Source: Pannonibacter sp. SL95
GTDB taxonomy: Bacteria > Pseudomonadota > Alphaproteobacteria > Rhizobiales > Stappiaceae
Reading direction: 5' to 3'
DNA length: 64,000 nucleotides
NCBI RefSeq assembly: GCF_026672425.1
Contig: NZ_JAPPRC010000003.1
Location: 850,501-914,500, forward strand
The notes beneath the pieces were generated by a model. It did not search any database. It was given only the letters and a program-made list of their open reading frames with translations, and was not told the origin of the DNA. Numbering within the stretch: the stretch's first letter is position 1; every line of letters begins with the position of its first letter. Both the position numbers and the translations under genes were made by a program. Below are positions 45,046-53,621 of this stretch, in pieces.

Positions 45046-46158
45046 TTATCGCCCGCGCCGCTCGAAGCCGGGCGGAACCAGACCCGGGGTTGCGAGGGCC
45101 AGAACCTTGAACAGCTCGCCCATCTGGTCCGGCGCTGCCAGCCGCTCGACTTCGCCGCGCAGCCTCTCCTGCGCTGCGGCGTCCTTGCCCGCGCCCAGCT
45201 GTCCGGCGCGCTCCAGCAGGCCGAGCCGCAGCAGGAATTCGCCTTGCGTCAGCGGTGCCAGGGCCTCCGCCCCGGCGTGTGTCGCCGCCAGCGCCAGAGC
45301 CTCAAAGTCCACATGCGCCGTCAGGTCCGCCTTGCCCGGCTCTGCCAGCGGATCGGCAAAGGCGTGACGCGACAGGGCCTGCAGCGTATCCCCCGGAGCA
45401 GAGCGGAGATAACCGTAATCAATCAGCAAGGCCGCTCCGCGCTGGGCGGCGATCCTCGTTCCGATTTCGGCCGCGATGGCAGCGGATGCCGGCGAGGCCT
45501 CAAGGATGGCGCCAACTGCCGCCGCTCGCGCGGCGGTGGGCACAAGACCTTCCGCCAGCGCCACACCGCTGACGCCGAAGGCCAGCTGGCCCGCAGCATC
45601 GAGCCCGACAACGCGCTCGCACCAGCCCTTGCCGGTCTTGACGAACTGACGGATCGGCAAGGCATCGAAGAACTCGTTGGCAATCAGGATCGCCGGTCCC
45701 TCCGGCACGGCGGAGAGATGATCATGCCACTGCGGGGCGCTCTTCAACGCCCCCACGATGCTGCCGAGCGTTTCGCCCTGCCGGTGGCGCAGCTTCGGGC
45801 TGACCTCGACCAGATGCACCGCGACCGCTTCCATGAAGGCCGGACGCAGCCGCGCGGTGCGCAGGATGTCGGCCATCAGCGTGCCGCGCCCGGGTCCGAG
45901 TTCGACCAGATGCACCGGACTGGGGGCGCCCATGGCAATCCACGTCGCCACCACCCAGCCGCCGATCAGCTCGCCAAACATCTGGCTCACTTCGGGTGCG
46001 GTGATGAAATCGCCATCGCGGCCGAATGGTTCCGGGCTGGTGGTGTAGTAGCCGTCCTCGGGGTCGGCGAGACAGGCGGTCATGTAGTCCGCCACACTGA
46101 TCGGCCCGGTCAGCCGGATCCGGTCCTCAAGCCGTGCCTTCAGCCGGTTTGTACTCAT
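45046..46158 (-). CDS. Class I SAM-dependent methyltransferase, MidA/NDUFAF7 family
   Basis: A 370-residue arginine-methyltransferase-like protein. NDUFAF7 dimethylates an arginine of complex I subunit NDUFS2 in mitochondria, and alphaproteobacterial homologues probably act on NuoD. Seen are ISVADYMTACLADPEDGYY, GDFITAPEVSQMFGEL, the SAM-binding LVELGPGRGTLMADIL, and ANEFFDALPIRQFV. The start overlaps the lgt stop by 4 bases (ATGA), the standard coupling of this pair. Confidence 0.9.
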   Translation of the reverse strand: MSTNRLKARLEDRIRLTGPISVADYMTACLADPEDGYYTTSPEPFGRDGDFITAPEVSQMFGELIGGWVVATWIAMGAPSPVHLVELGPGRGTLMADILRTARLRPAFMEAVAVHLVEVSPKLRHRQGETLGSIVGALKSAPQWHDHLSAVPEGPAILIANEFFDALPIRQFVKTGKGWCERVVGLDAAGQLAFGVSGVALAEGLVPTAARAAAVGAILEASPASAAIAAEIGTRIAAQRGAALLIDYGYLRSAPGDTLQALSRHAFADPLAEPGKADLTAHVDFEALALAATHAGAEALAPLTQGEFLLRLGLLERAGQLGAGKDAAAQERLRGEVERLAAPDQMGELFKVLALATPGLVPPGFERRGR

Positions 46159-46979
46159 GCAATGCGCGCCTTGCGGGCCGACCAGACCATCAGTGCGATC
46201 CCGGCCAGGATCATCGGCACTGACAGCAGCATGCCCATGGTGAGCCCGCCGGAGAGGAAACCGATATGGGCATCCGGCTCGCGGAAGAACTCGGCCGTCG
46301 ACCGGGTGATGCCATAGCCGGCAGCAAAGGCACCGGCAATGAAGCCGGGCTTTTGCAGCAGACCTGCCCGGTGCGACAAGAGCCGCAGCACGACAAACAA
46401 CAGCACACCCTCAAGCGCGGCCTCGTAAAGCTGGCTCGGGTGGCGGGGAAATGGCCCGCCATTGGGGAACACCACCGCCCAGGGCGCGTCGCTCAGCCGG
46501 CCCCACAGCTCGCTATTGATGAAATTGGCGATGCGGCCGAAGAACAGGCCAATGGGCGCGGCGATGCCGGCAAGGTCGAACAGCGTCCAGACATTCAGGC
46601 CACGCTTGCGCGCATACAGCACCATTGCCAGAACGGTTCCGGCAAAACCGCCATGGAACGACATGCCGCCGGACCAGATCGCCAGCGCATCGAGCGGGTC
46701 GTTCAGATAGCGCACCGGATCATAGAACAGCACATAGCCAAGCCGCCCGCCGACGATGATGCCGATGGTTCCCCAGGTGACGAAGTCATCGATGTCGACC
46801 GGTGTCGGACGCGGCGTTGCGCCCCACAGGGCGTCCTTGCGGACCACCGTCACCATGTAGCGCCAGGCGAGCAGGATCCCGGCGATATAGGCAAGTGCAT
46901 ACCAACGCAGGGCGAACGGCCCGACCTCGAAAACGACCGGATCAATGGCCGGGAAGGGCAGGGCAAGAAGCGGTGTCAT
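46155..46979 (-). CDS. lgt: Prolipoprotein diacylglyceryl transferase
   Basis: Inner-membrane enzyme that transfers diacylglyceryl from phosphatidylglycerol to lipobox cysteines. The 274-residue protein has about seven helices, the signature GGRLGYVLFYD, WSGGMSFHGGFAG, and the essential-Arg region FFGRIANFINSELWGR. RHPSQLYEA follows. pgsA, which makes the lipid donor's precursor, is also in this window. It is the first gene of lgt-midA; upstream is a repeat field. Confidence 0.95.
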   Translation of the reverse strand: MTPLLALPFPAIDPVVFEVGPFALRWYALAYIAGILLAWRYMVTVVRKDALWGATPRPTPVDIDDFVTWGTIGIIVGGRLGYVLFYDPVRYLNDPLDALAIWSGGMSFHGGFAGTVLAMVLYARKRGLNVWTLFDLAGIAAPIGLFFGRIANFINSELWGRLSDAPWAVVFPNGGPFPRHPSQLYEAALEGVLLFVVLRLLSHRAGLLQKPGFIAGAFAAGYGITRSTAEFFREPDAHIGFLSGGLTMGMLLSVPMILAGIALMVWSARKARIA

Positions 46980-47100
46980 CGGTCATCCTCAAAAGGTCCG
47001 CACTGCCTCTGCAGCCAGTGGCGCGGCCGTGTGAGACCTTGCGCATTCGCCGCCATGCGTCAAGTCGCCGGCCACACTGCCGCCCGCTCCCTCGTCTTGC

Positions 47101-47610
47101 CATGGCGTTACGACCGGGGGAACGAGGGTCCCGGTAGCACCGAAAACCCGCCATCCGAGGCCGTCCAGACCTCTCCCCCAGTCCCAACCTCTCCTTCGTC
47201 ATGCCATGGCCCGACCATGGCATCCACGCCGTTCCCCATCCCCGCGACAGGCCCCGCTACGACACTCCATTGGCCTCTCCCCGCGCCGCAAAGTTGCGGC
47301 ATGGATGCCATGATCAAGTCATGGCATGACGACAGGGGGAACGAGGGGCCAACCAGTACCGGAAACCCGCCATCCGAGGCCGTCCAGACCTCTCCCCCAT
47401 CCCACCCCCATCCCTTCGTCATGCCATGGCCCGACCATGGCATCCATGCCGTTCCCCATCCCCTCGACAGGCCCCTCTACGACACTCCATTGGCCTCTCC
47501 CCGCGCTGCAGTGTCGCGGCATGGATGCCATGATCAAGTCATGGCATGACGACCGGGGGAACGCGGACCCAACCAGTACCGAAAACCCGACATGCATGTT
47601 CCAAGATGCC
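47101..47610. repeat. Tandem repeats of about 220 bp (two units plus a partial third)
   Basis: The marker CGACCGGGGGAACG/CGACAGGGGGAACG recurs at 47111, 47330 and 47550, giving periods of 219 and 220 bases. Each unit contains the palindrome CATGCCATGG..CCATGGCATC and, inverted, GGATGCCATGATCAAGTC. The units therefore alternate two orientations of one 33-base element. Small differences (for example AAAGTTGCGGC against CAGTGTCGCGGC) show the copies have diverged. The surrounding 46980-47674 holds no supportable gene. Confidence 0.85.
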
Positions 47611-47674
47611 TCTTACTCAGCCCAACACTCTTCCGTGAGGCCCGGCCGCGTTGGGATGGGGTCAGGTGTATTTG

Positions 47675-47983
47675 CTAGCGTTTCCATTTGGCCATGATGC
47701 CGACCTCGTGGGCCCGGCGTTCTGCCATCTTGCAGGTGTCACTGCTGACCTGCCATGCGACAGTGGCCACCCTAGCGCCTTCTTCGAAGTCTTGCTTCCG
47801 GGCGTCGGTCAGGGCGCCACGTTTTCGCAGATCGATGTGAATAAGGTCGAAGTCAATGTGCAGATCGCACAGGATCGCGCGTTCGGTGACCATGCCAAGC
47901 TGGAAGTCTGGCGACATCTGTGCAGACGCCGGTGTTGCAATTGCGAGAAGGAAAATGGCAAGGAGGACGGACGTCAGGTTCAT
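47675..47983 (-). CDS. Small exported protein of unknown function
   Basis: A 102-residue protein with a good signal peptide (LLAIFLLAIATPASA, cleavage near residue 21) and a mature domain with two cysteines (ILCDLHID, DTCKMAE). The remainder is helical and basic (KMAERRAHEVGIMAKWKR). It lies between repeat arrays, has only a weak ribosome-binding site and matches no family I know. The signal sequence is the main support. Confidence 0.55.
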   Translation of the reverse strand: MNLTSVLLAIFLLAIATPASAQMSPDFQLGMVTERAILCDLHIDFDLIHIDLRKRGALTDARKQDFEEGARVATVAWQVSSDTCKMAERRAHEVGIMAKWKR

Positions 47984-48065
47984 GGCACACCCAAATGCAT
48001 TCTCGATTACAGGTTGCAGAGTTTGGTCATGGGTGTGGAGAGGCCGTCAATAGGCGATTATCTTC

Positions 48066-48112
48066 GTCATGCCATGGCTCGACCATGGCATCCATGCCGT
48101 TCCCCATCCGCA
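48066..48112. repeat. Solitary copy of the 220-bp-array palindrome
   Basis: TTCGTCATGCCATGG..CGACCATGGCATCCATGCCGTTCCCCATCC repeats the core of the array units at 47101-47610, about 450 bases away, with almost no change. Confidence 0.75.
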
Positions 48113-48276
48113 CGACCGACCTCTCGACAGACCTCCCGACGCCCCTTCCACACCCCTCGCCCAGCGGCCGGGCGTCACGTCGCGGTGCGCTCACCTTGAA
48201 GTTGGCGCAAAAGGTCAATAGGTGTGTGCAAGCGGGCCGCGCCTCCCTTGCGGCTCCAGCTGACCAGGAGCGTGTC

Positions 48277-48567
48277 ATGAACCAGGGCCCGAACAGGTTT
48301 CTCGACGAATTCGCAAAGCTGATGACGGACGCCGCCGGTGTCGCGCAAGGCGCACGCCGTGAGGTGGAAACCGCCTTCCGCGCGCAGGCCGAACGCTTCC
48401 TCTCGGACATGGACATCGTCAAGCGCGAGGACTTCGACGTCGCCCGCGACATGGCCGTGCGGGCGCTGGACCGGATCGATGCGCTGGAAGCCCGTATCGC
48501 CGAGCTGGAAGCAAAGCTCGCCGAAGCTCCGGCCAAGACCGCGCGCAAGACCAAGACCGAAGACTGA
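48277..48567 (+). CDS. ubiK: Accessory factor UbiK family protein (BMFP)
   Basis: A 96-residue membrane fusogenic protein. UbiK associates with UbiJ to support ubiquinone synthesis in E. coli. The helical N-terminal part (NRFLDEFAKLMTDAAGVAQGARREVET) is followed by a trimeric coiled coil (ALDRIDALEARIAELEAKLAEA) and a lysine-rich tail. CAGGAGC precedes ATG 48277. In alphaproteobacteria the gene runs ahead of ybjN and proC, as here. Ubiquinone is the substrate pool of the bc1 complex. Confidence 0.85.
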   Translation: MNQGPNRFLDEFAKLMTDAAGVAQGARREVETAFRAQAERFLSDMDIVKREDFDVARDMAVRALDRIDALEARIAELEAKLAEAPAKTARKTKTED

Positions 48568-48816
48568 TCCCGGGAGGGCAGGGCGTGCGGACTTGCTCAA
48601 AATGTCCGCTCGTCCACAAGAATTGATCAAGAATGACCGGCGCTTTTGTACTGCAATTGCGAAGGAACCTTATATTCTGATTCTAAACAGGGAATCGTCC
48701 ACGCGCCGGTTAAGGGCCAAAGATGCCGCTCTGGTGCCCTGCTGAACATGGGACTGTCCTGCTGGACCGGTGGCGTCCTGCCCCGGCTTCGGCGGCCCGC
48801 AACGGAGAGGATCGAC

Positions 48817-49317
48817 ATGAGCCTCATCGAGTTCGAATTCGAGCGTCCCGGCAATCCCGTCGACATGATCGAACAAGTCGCAGCCCTGAATGACTGGGCT
48901 TTCGAGCGGTCGGGTGAAGACGAGATTTCTATCTCCATCGGCGGCAGCTGGAGTGATTACCACGTCTCCTTCTCGTGGATGGAAGAGCTGGAATCGCTGC
49001 ACCTCGCCTGCGCCTTCGACCTCAAGGTGACCGAGCCGCGCAAGACCGAGATCGTCCGGCTGCTGGCTCTCATCAACGAGCAGATGTGGATGGGACACTT
49101 CGATTTGTGGAGCCGCGAGAACATGATCATGTTCCGCCAGTCCCTGTTGCTGGCCGGCGGTGCGGAAGCCTCCAGCGCCCAGATTGAAGGCATGCTGGCC
49201 AATGCGCTGGAATGCTGCGAGCGCTACTATCAGGCCTTCCAGTTCGTCGTCTGGGCCGGCAAGAGCGCGAGCGAGGCGGTGAACACCGCCCTGTTCGAAA
49301 CGGCAGGAGAAGCATGA
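48817..49317 (+). CDS. YbjN domain-containing protein
   Basis: A 166-residue acidic cytosolic protein with the type-III-chaperone-like YbjN fold: RPGNPVDMIEQVAALNDWAFERSGEDEI, ELESLHLACAFDLKV, and ALINEQMWMGHFDLW. E. coli YbjN influences motility and stress, but the biochemical role is unknown. GGAGAGG precedes ATG 48817. Its stop overlaps the proC start by 4 bases (ATGA). Confidence 0.85.
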   Translation: MSLIEFEFERPGNPVDMIEQVAALNDWAFERSGEDEISISIGGSWSDYHVSFSWMEELESLHLACAFDLKVTEPRKTEIVRLLALINEQMWMGHFDLWSRENMIMFRQSLLLAGGAEASSAQIEGMLANALECCERYYQAFQFVVWAGKSASEAVNTALFETAGEA

Positions 49318-50132
49318 GATTTTCAAAAGAGCGCCCGTTCCTGATCGTCGGGGCGGGCAAGATGGGTGGCGCGATGCTCGCGGGCTGGATGGCACGCGGC
49401 ATCGACGCCGCAAGCCTCCTGATCATTGACCCGAACCCGTCCGACAGCCTCAAGGTCTTCCTTGCCGAACATGGCATAGCCCATGCTCCGGCCGCGCCTG
49501 AGGGCGTTCAGGCGGCGCTGGTCCTCATCGCGGTCAAACCGCAGATCATGGGCACGGTCCTGCCGTCTCTTCGTCCGGCGGTTGCTCCCGACACCCTCGT
49601 CCTCTCCGTTGCGGCCGGAACTCCGGTCAGCACCTTTGAGGCAGTCTTCGGACCCGTCCCGGTCGTGCGCGCCATGCCCAACACTCCGGCGATGGTCGGG
49701 CGCGGCATTACCGCTCTCTATCCGACACCGTCCGTCACGGCCGCCGATCGCGAGATGGTTGGTTCGCTCCTGTCCGCCGTCGGGGCCGTCGAGTGGCTGA
49801 CCACGGAAGACCAGATCGATCTCGTCACCGCCGTTTCCGGATCTGGTCCGGCCTATGTCTTCCTGCTGGTCGAGTGCCTTGCCGAGGCCGGCCGCAAGGC
49901 CGGGCTACCGGCGGAGCTTGCCGCCCGGCTCGCCGAGGCGACCGTGACCGGGGCAGGGGAACTGATGTTCCAGTCCGATGATGCGCCTTCGACGCTGCGG
50001 CAGAACGTCACCTCTCCCAATGGCACGACTGCAGCTGCCCTGTCGGTTCTGATGGGGGCGGAGGGGCTGCAGCCGTTGATGGATGCGGCTGTTCAGGCTG
50101 CCGCCCGCCGGGCACGCGAGCTTGCGGGCTGA
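49314..50132 (+). CDS. proC: Pyrroline-5-carboxylate reductase
   Basis: Last step of proline synthesis, NAD(P)H-dependent reduction of pyrroline-5-carboxylate. The 272-residue protein has the Rossmann motif VGAGKMGGAMLAGW, the substrate segment VVRAMPNTPAMVGRG, and the C-terminal signature GSGPAYVFLLVECLAEAG ... NVTSPNGTTAAAL. Coupled to ybjN by an ATGA overlap and followed by a clear terminator. Confidence 0.95.
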   Translation: MRFSKERPFLIVGAGKMGGAMLAGWMARGIDAASLLIIDPNPSDSLKVFLAEHGIAHAPAAPEGVQAALVLIAVKPQIMGTVLPSLRPAVAPDTLVLSVAAGTPVSTFEAVFGPVPVVRAMPNTPAMVGRGITALYPTPSVTAADREMVGSLLSAVGAVEWLTTEDQIDLVTAVSGSGPAYVFLLVECLAEAGRKAGLPAELAARLAEATVTGAGELMFQSDDAPSTLRQNVTSPNGTTAAALSVLMGAEGLQPLMDAAVQAAARRARELAG

Positions 50133-50172
50133 TTTCTCCCGTTTTGTCCGGCTTTGACCTGAAATTGTCGCA

Positions 50173-50200
50173 AAAAGGGCAGCCTGTGCGCTGCCCTTTT
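50173..50200 (+). terminator. Intrinsic terminator of ubiK-ybjN-proC
   Basis: An 11-bp perfect stem AAAAGGGCAGC/GCTGCCCTTTT around CTGTGC, 40 bases after the proC stop. Confidence 0.92.
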
Positions 50201-50309
50201 CATGCCCTGCGTCAGAGGGCAGCTGAGGCGCCGGACTTTGCCTTTTCACGCCCAGCTCCTACATTACCAGAGTGACCGTTCCTGTTGCGCCCGGCAAGGA
50301 GACGCGCTG

Positions 50310-51041
50310 ATGTCTGCTGCAAAATCTGCCAAGCCCACTGCCCCGGATCTGCGCGAGCAGGCTGTGGACACCCTGTTCCGGCTGCTGGAAACCCATGATT
50401 TCAAGGACATAAGCCTCCCCGACGTCGCCCGGGAAGCTGGCATGCGCCTCAGCGAACTGCGCAGTGCTGTCGGCTCGAAGCTCGAGATCCTGGAGGCCTT
50501 TGCCGCCCGCATCGACGGTAAGGTGCTGGATGATCTGGACGAGGACATGGGCGACCAGCCGGCCCGCGATCGCCTGTTCGACGTCCTGATGTCTCGGCTC
50601 GACATGCTGTCGCCTTATCGTAAGGCCCTGAAAAATCTCAAGAACTCCATGCGCCGCGATCCTTCGCTGGCCCTCGCCCTGAACCGCATTGCCCTGCGCT
50701 CGCACGGCTGGATGCTCAGTGCGGCCGGCATAGAGGTGCCGGGCATCAAGGGGGCTATCCTCTTGCAAGGACTTGCGATTTCCTTCGCGCGCGTGGTCGA
50801 TGTGTTCCTCGACGAGGACGATCCCGGTCTGCCCCGCACCATGGCCGCACTCGACCGCGAACTCGACCGGGGCGAAGGCTGGATGCAGCGCCTCGACGGG
50901 GTCGAGCGCATGGCAAAACCCTTCGTCGACGGCCTGTGCCGCCTCGCCGAACGGCGTCAGCGGCGGCGGGCGAAACGTCAGGAGGAGGCAGATGGCGAGG
51001 CTGATCCTGGCACGGCCGAGCCGGTGGCACCTCTTACCTAA
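50310..51041 (+). CDS. TetR/AcrR family transcriptional regulator
   Basis: A 243-residue protein. The N-terminal TetR helix-turn-helix (EQAVDTLFRLLETHDFKDISLPDVAREAGMRLSELRSAVGSK) lies at about 17-60, followed by an all-helical ligand domain and a long charged C-terminal tail (RRQRRRAKRQEEADGEAD). GCAAGGAG precedes ATG 50310. No divergent partner is present, so the target is not evident. Confidence 0.83.
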   Translation: MSAAKSAKPTAPDLREQAVDTLFRLLETHDFKDISLPDVAREAGMRLSELRSAVGSKLEILEAFAARIDGKVLDDLDEDMGDQPARDRLFDVLMSRLDMLSPYRKALKNLKNSMRRDPSLALALNRIALRSHGWMLSAAGIEVPGIKGAILLQGLAISFARVVDVFLDEDDPGLPRTMAALDRELDRGEGWMQRLDGVERMAKPFVDGLCRLAERRQRRRAKRQEEADGEADPGTAEPVAPLT

Positions 51042-51116
51042 GTCCCCGATTTTGCTTGTCTTGGCAGACCAGGGCAGGCAGGCTAAGCGTCCTGCCTGTT
51101 CTTGCTGGTTCCTGCC

Positions 51117-51479
51117 ATGTCCGCATCCTCCAAGGGCCCGTCGAGCCCCATCACATTCGATGATTTTCTCAAGGTCGACATTCGTGTTGGCCAGATCGTC
51201 GAAGCCGAAACCTTCCCCGAAGCCCGCAAACCGGCCTTCAAGCTCCGGATCGATTTCGGGCCGGACATCGGCGTGAAACGGTCCTCGGCCCAGATCACAA
51301 AGCACTACACGCCAGAAACACTGATCGGGCGCAGGGTACTCGCCGTGATCAATTTCCCGCCGCGTCAGATTGGTCCAGTGATGTCCGAGGTCCTGACACT
51401 TGGCGTGCCGGACGAGACCGGCGAGGTGGTGCTGGTCGTCCCGGACAAGGACGTGCCCCTGGGTGGCCGGCTTTACTGA
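51117..51479 (+). CDS. csaA: tRNA-binding protein CsaA
   Basis: A 120-residue OB-fold protein of the CsaA/EMAP family, a tRNA-binding, chaperone-like homodimer. Seen are FLKVDIRVGQIVEAETFPEARKPAFKLRIDFG, the RRVLAVINFPPRQIGPVMSEVLTLG strand pair and the end DKDVPLGGRLY. ATG 51117 is preferred over a TTG at 51102. It converges on the sensor kinase gene, 29 bases apart. Confidence 0.9.
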   Translation: MSASSKGPSSPITFDDFLKVDIRVGQIVEAETFPEARKPAFKLRIDFGPDIGVKRSSAQITKHYTPETLIGRRVLAVINFPPRQIGPVMSEVLTLGVPDETGEVVLVVPDKDVPLGGRLY

Positions 51480-51508
51480 ATCGATAACAAAATCAGCGTC
51501 TTGATTTG

Positions 51509-52930
51509 TCAGCCCGGGATCCGGAACCGGGCTCTCAGGCCACCGAGCGGGCTGTCTTCCAGCTGGATGTCACCGCCATGGCTGCGGGCAATGTCACGCG
51601 CGATGGCGAGACCCAGACCACTGCCACCTTCGTCCTGGTTGCGCGCTTCGTCGAGCCGGTAGAAGGGCCGGAACACGTTCTCCCGCTCTTCGGCCGGAAT
51701 GCCCGGACCGTCATCGTCGATGGTCACTGTCAGCCAGCCATCGGCATGCCGTCCGGTGATCATGACGTTCGAGCTGTGCCGGGCCGCGTTGGTGACGAGG
51801 TTCATCAGCGACCGCTTCACCGCATTGCGCCGGAGCGAGAGTTCCGGCTCGCCGGTGAAGGTGGATTTGGCGGTGGCGCCAATAATTTCTGCTTCTTCTT
51901 CAAGCTCTTCCAGCATCAGCGACATGTCCGCCACCTCGACGGCTTCACCGCTGTCGCCCCTTGCAAATGCCAGGTAATCCTCCAGCATGTGCTTCATTTC
52001 ACTGACATCGCGCTTCATGCCGGCCGTTTCGGGCGTGTCGCCAAACAGCGCCAGCTGCAGGCGGAAGCGGGTCAGGATGGTGCGCAGGTCATGGCTGACG
52101 CCGGCCAGCATGGTGGTGCGCTGCTCCAGCTGACGCTCGATGCGCCGTCGCATCTCGATAAAGGCCTGCGCCGCCCGCCGCACTTCCCGTGCGCCGCTGG
52201 GGCGGAAGTTCTCGATCGGCCGCCCCTTGCCGAAACTCTCGGCCGCGTTGGCGAGCCGTTCGATCGGGCGGATCTGATTGCGCAGGAAAATCATGGCGAT
52301 AACGATCAGCACCAGCGAAGTGCAGATCATCCAGACCAGGAAGATATGCGAGTTCGAGGCATAGGTCTGGCTGCGCCTTGTGACGACGCGCAGCACCTTG
52401 TCCTTCAGCTGGATCCGCACCTCGACAAAGCGCGAACGGCCGATGGTGTCGATCCAGAACGGCTTGCCGATCCGCTCGGCGATCTCGCGGCTGAGGTTGT
52501 GATCAACCAGATCGAAATAGGGCTTGGGGCGCGGCGGGGGCAGGGGCTCCGGCGGCAGGACCGAGACCGTCATGTCCAGCGCGCGGCTGCCCATTTCCTC
52601 GATCAGCCGATAGTCGGCGTCCTGCGGGAAGTTGTCGAGAACATAGACAACGGCCGCAATCTCGCGGACCACGGCTTCGGACAGGCGGTTGGTGACGAGC
52701 TGGTAGTGGCGCTCCATAAAGACGAAGGCCAGCACCGATTGCAGGATCACCATCGGCACGACGATGATCAGCAGGGCACGGGTGTAGAGCCCCTTGGGCA
52801 TGTAGCGATAAAGGCTGCCGGCGATCAGGCGATACGGTGCCGCAGCGGCGGACAAGGTCGAGTGAAGCGGCCCCGATCCCTTTGTGGCTTCGGGGGTTTC
52901 GCCTCCTTGAGGTGGGTCCGTCTCAGTCAC
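51509..52930 (-). CDS. EnvZ-like sensor histidine kinase
   Basis: A 473-residue kinase. It has a TM helix near residues 55-76, a periplasmic domain of about 130 residues with a Pro-rich stretch (PPEPLPPPRPKP), a second TM helix, then HAMP. The H-box is LAGVSHDLRTILTR, and the N/G boxes are NLVTNAARHS, DDDGPGIP and GGSGLGLAIA. The start is GTG 52930, overlapping the response-regulator stop by 8 bases. It is presumably the partner of the PetR-like regulator; EnvZ-type kinases sense envelope or ionic conditions. The stimulus is unknown. Confidence 0.87.
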   Translation of the reverse strand: MTETDPPQGGETPEATKGSGPLHSTLSAAAAPYRLIAGSLYRYMPKGLYTRALLIIVVPMVILQSVLAFVFMERHYQLVTNRLSEAVVREIAAVVYVLDNFPQDADYRLIEEMGSRALDMTVSVLPPEPLPPPRPKPYFDLVDHNLSREIAERIGKPFWIDTIGRSRFVEVRIQLKDKVLRVVTRRSQTYASNSHIFLVWMICTSLVLIVIAMIFLRNQIRPIERLANAAESFGKGRPIENFRPSGAREVRRAAQAFIEMRRRIERQLEQRTTMLAGVSHDLRTILTRFRLQLALFGDTPETAGMKRDVSEMKHMLEDYLAFARGDSGEAVEVADMSLMLEELEEEAEIIGATAKSTFTGEPELSLRRNAVKRSLMNLVTNAARHSSNVMITGRHADGWLTVTIDDDGPGIPAEERENVFRPFYRLDEARNQDEGGSGLGLAIARDIARSHGGDIQLEDSPLGGLRARFRIPG

Positions 52931-53618
52931 AGGCAAGGCGGTATCCGATCCCGCGGACGGTTTGCAGATAGACCGGATTGGCCGGATCCTCTTCGATCTT
53001 CCGCCGCAAACGGTTGATCTGCACATCCACGGTCCGCTCACCCAGGCCGCTGTCGTCGCCGACAATCTTGTGCCGTGGCACAGTGGCGCCGGGCTGATCG
53101 GCAAAGATGTTGAGGATCTGCTTTTCCCGGTCGGTGAGGCGGATCATCTCGTCGCCGCGTTTGAGTTCTCCGCGTTCGGTCAGATAGGTGAAGGGCCCGA
53201 AGCGGATCTCGGCCGTACGTTCGCTGCGGCGCGGCCCCCCCCGGCGCAGGATCGCGGCGATGCGCAGCATCAGTTCACGCGGCTCGAAGGGCTTGGGCAA
53301 GTAGTCGTCGGCGCCCGCCTCAAGACCCGCAATCCGGTCTTCAGCTTCTGACCGGGCCGTCAGCATGATGATCGGGACAGCATTGTCGCGGCGCAGGGCG
53401 GTTGCAAGGTCCAACCCGCTCTCGCCGGGCATCATGATGTCGAGAATCAGGAGATCAAAATCCAGCCCGGTCAGGCAGCGCCGCGCCTCTGCCGCATTGG
53501 CCGCCGTTGTAACCCGATAGCCATCCTCGCGCAGCACGCGGCTGAGAAGGTCGCGAATGCGGCTGTCGTCATCGACGAGCAGGATGTGCGGGGCATTGTC
53601 GTCGGGGGCCTTGGGCAT
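52923..53618 (-). CDS. petR: OmpR-family response regulator, PetR-like
   Basis: A 231-residue regulator. The receiver domain has the acidic pair (VDDDSR), the phosphorylation Asp in LLILDIMMPG, and the Lys in YLPKPFEP. The C-terminal winged helix contains TDREKQILNIFADQP and ERTVDVQINRLRRKIE. Together with the MarR-type gene 3 bases upstream it matches the petP-petR pair first described beside petABC in Rhodobacter capsulatus. petABC is in this window but 30 kb away. A PetR/FeuP-type name is tentative. Confidence 0.85.
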   Translation of the reverse strand: MPKAPDDNAPHILLVDDDSRIRDLLSRVLREDGYRVTTAANAAEARRCLTGLDFDLLILDIMMPGESGLDLATALRRDNAVPIIMLTARSEAEDRIAGLEAGADDYLPKPFEPRELMLRIAAILRRGGPRRSERTAEIRFGPFTYLTERGELKRGDEMIRLTDREKQILNIFADQPGATVPRHKIVGDDSGLGERTVDVQINRLRRKIEEDPANPVYLQTVRGIGYRLACD

Positions 53619-53621
53619 GCA

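Noticed and set aside
44917..46317. Plus-strand open frame of about 466 codons over midA and lgt
   Set aside because: Shadow of two well-supported minus-strand genes.
47101..47610. CRISPR array
   Set aside because: Repeats are about 220 bases, only two to three copies, with no 25-40-base repeat/spacer alternation and no cas genes.
47651..48199. Plus-strand open frame across the repeat field
   Set aside because: It runs through the palindromic repeat and is antisense to a signal-peptide-bearing ORF; no domain or ribosome-binding site.
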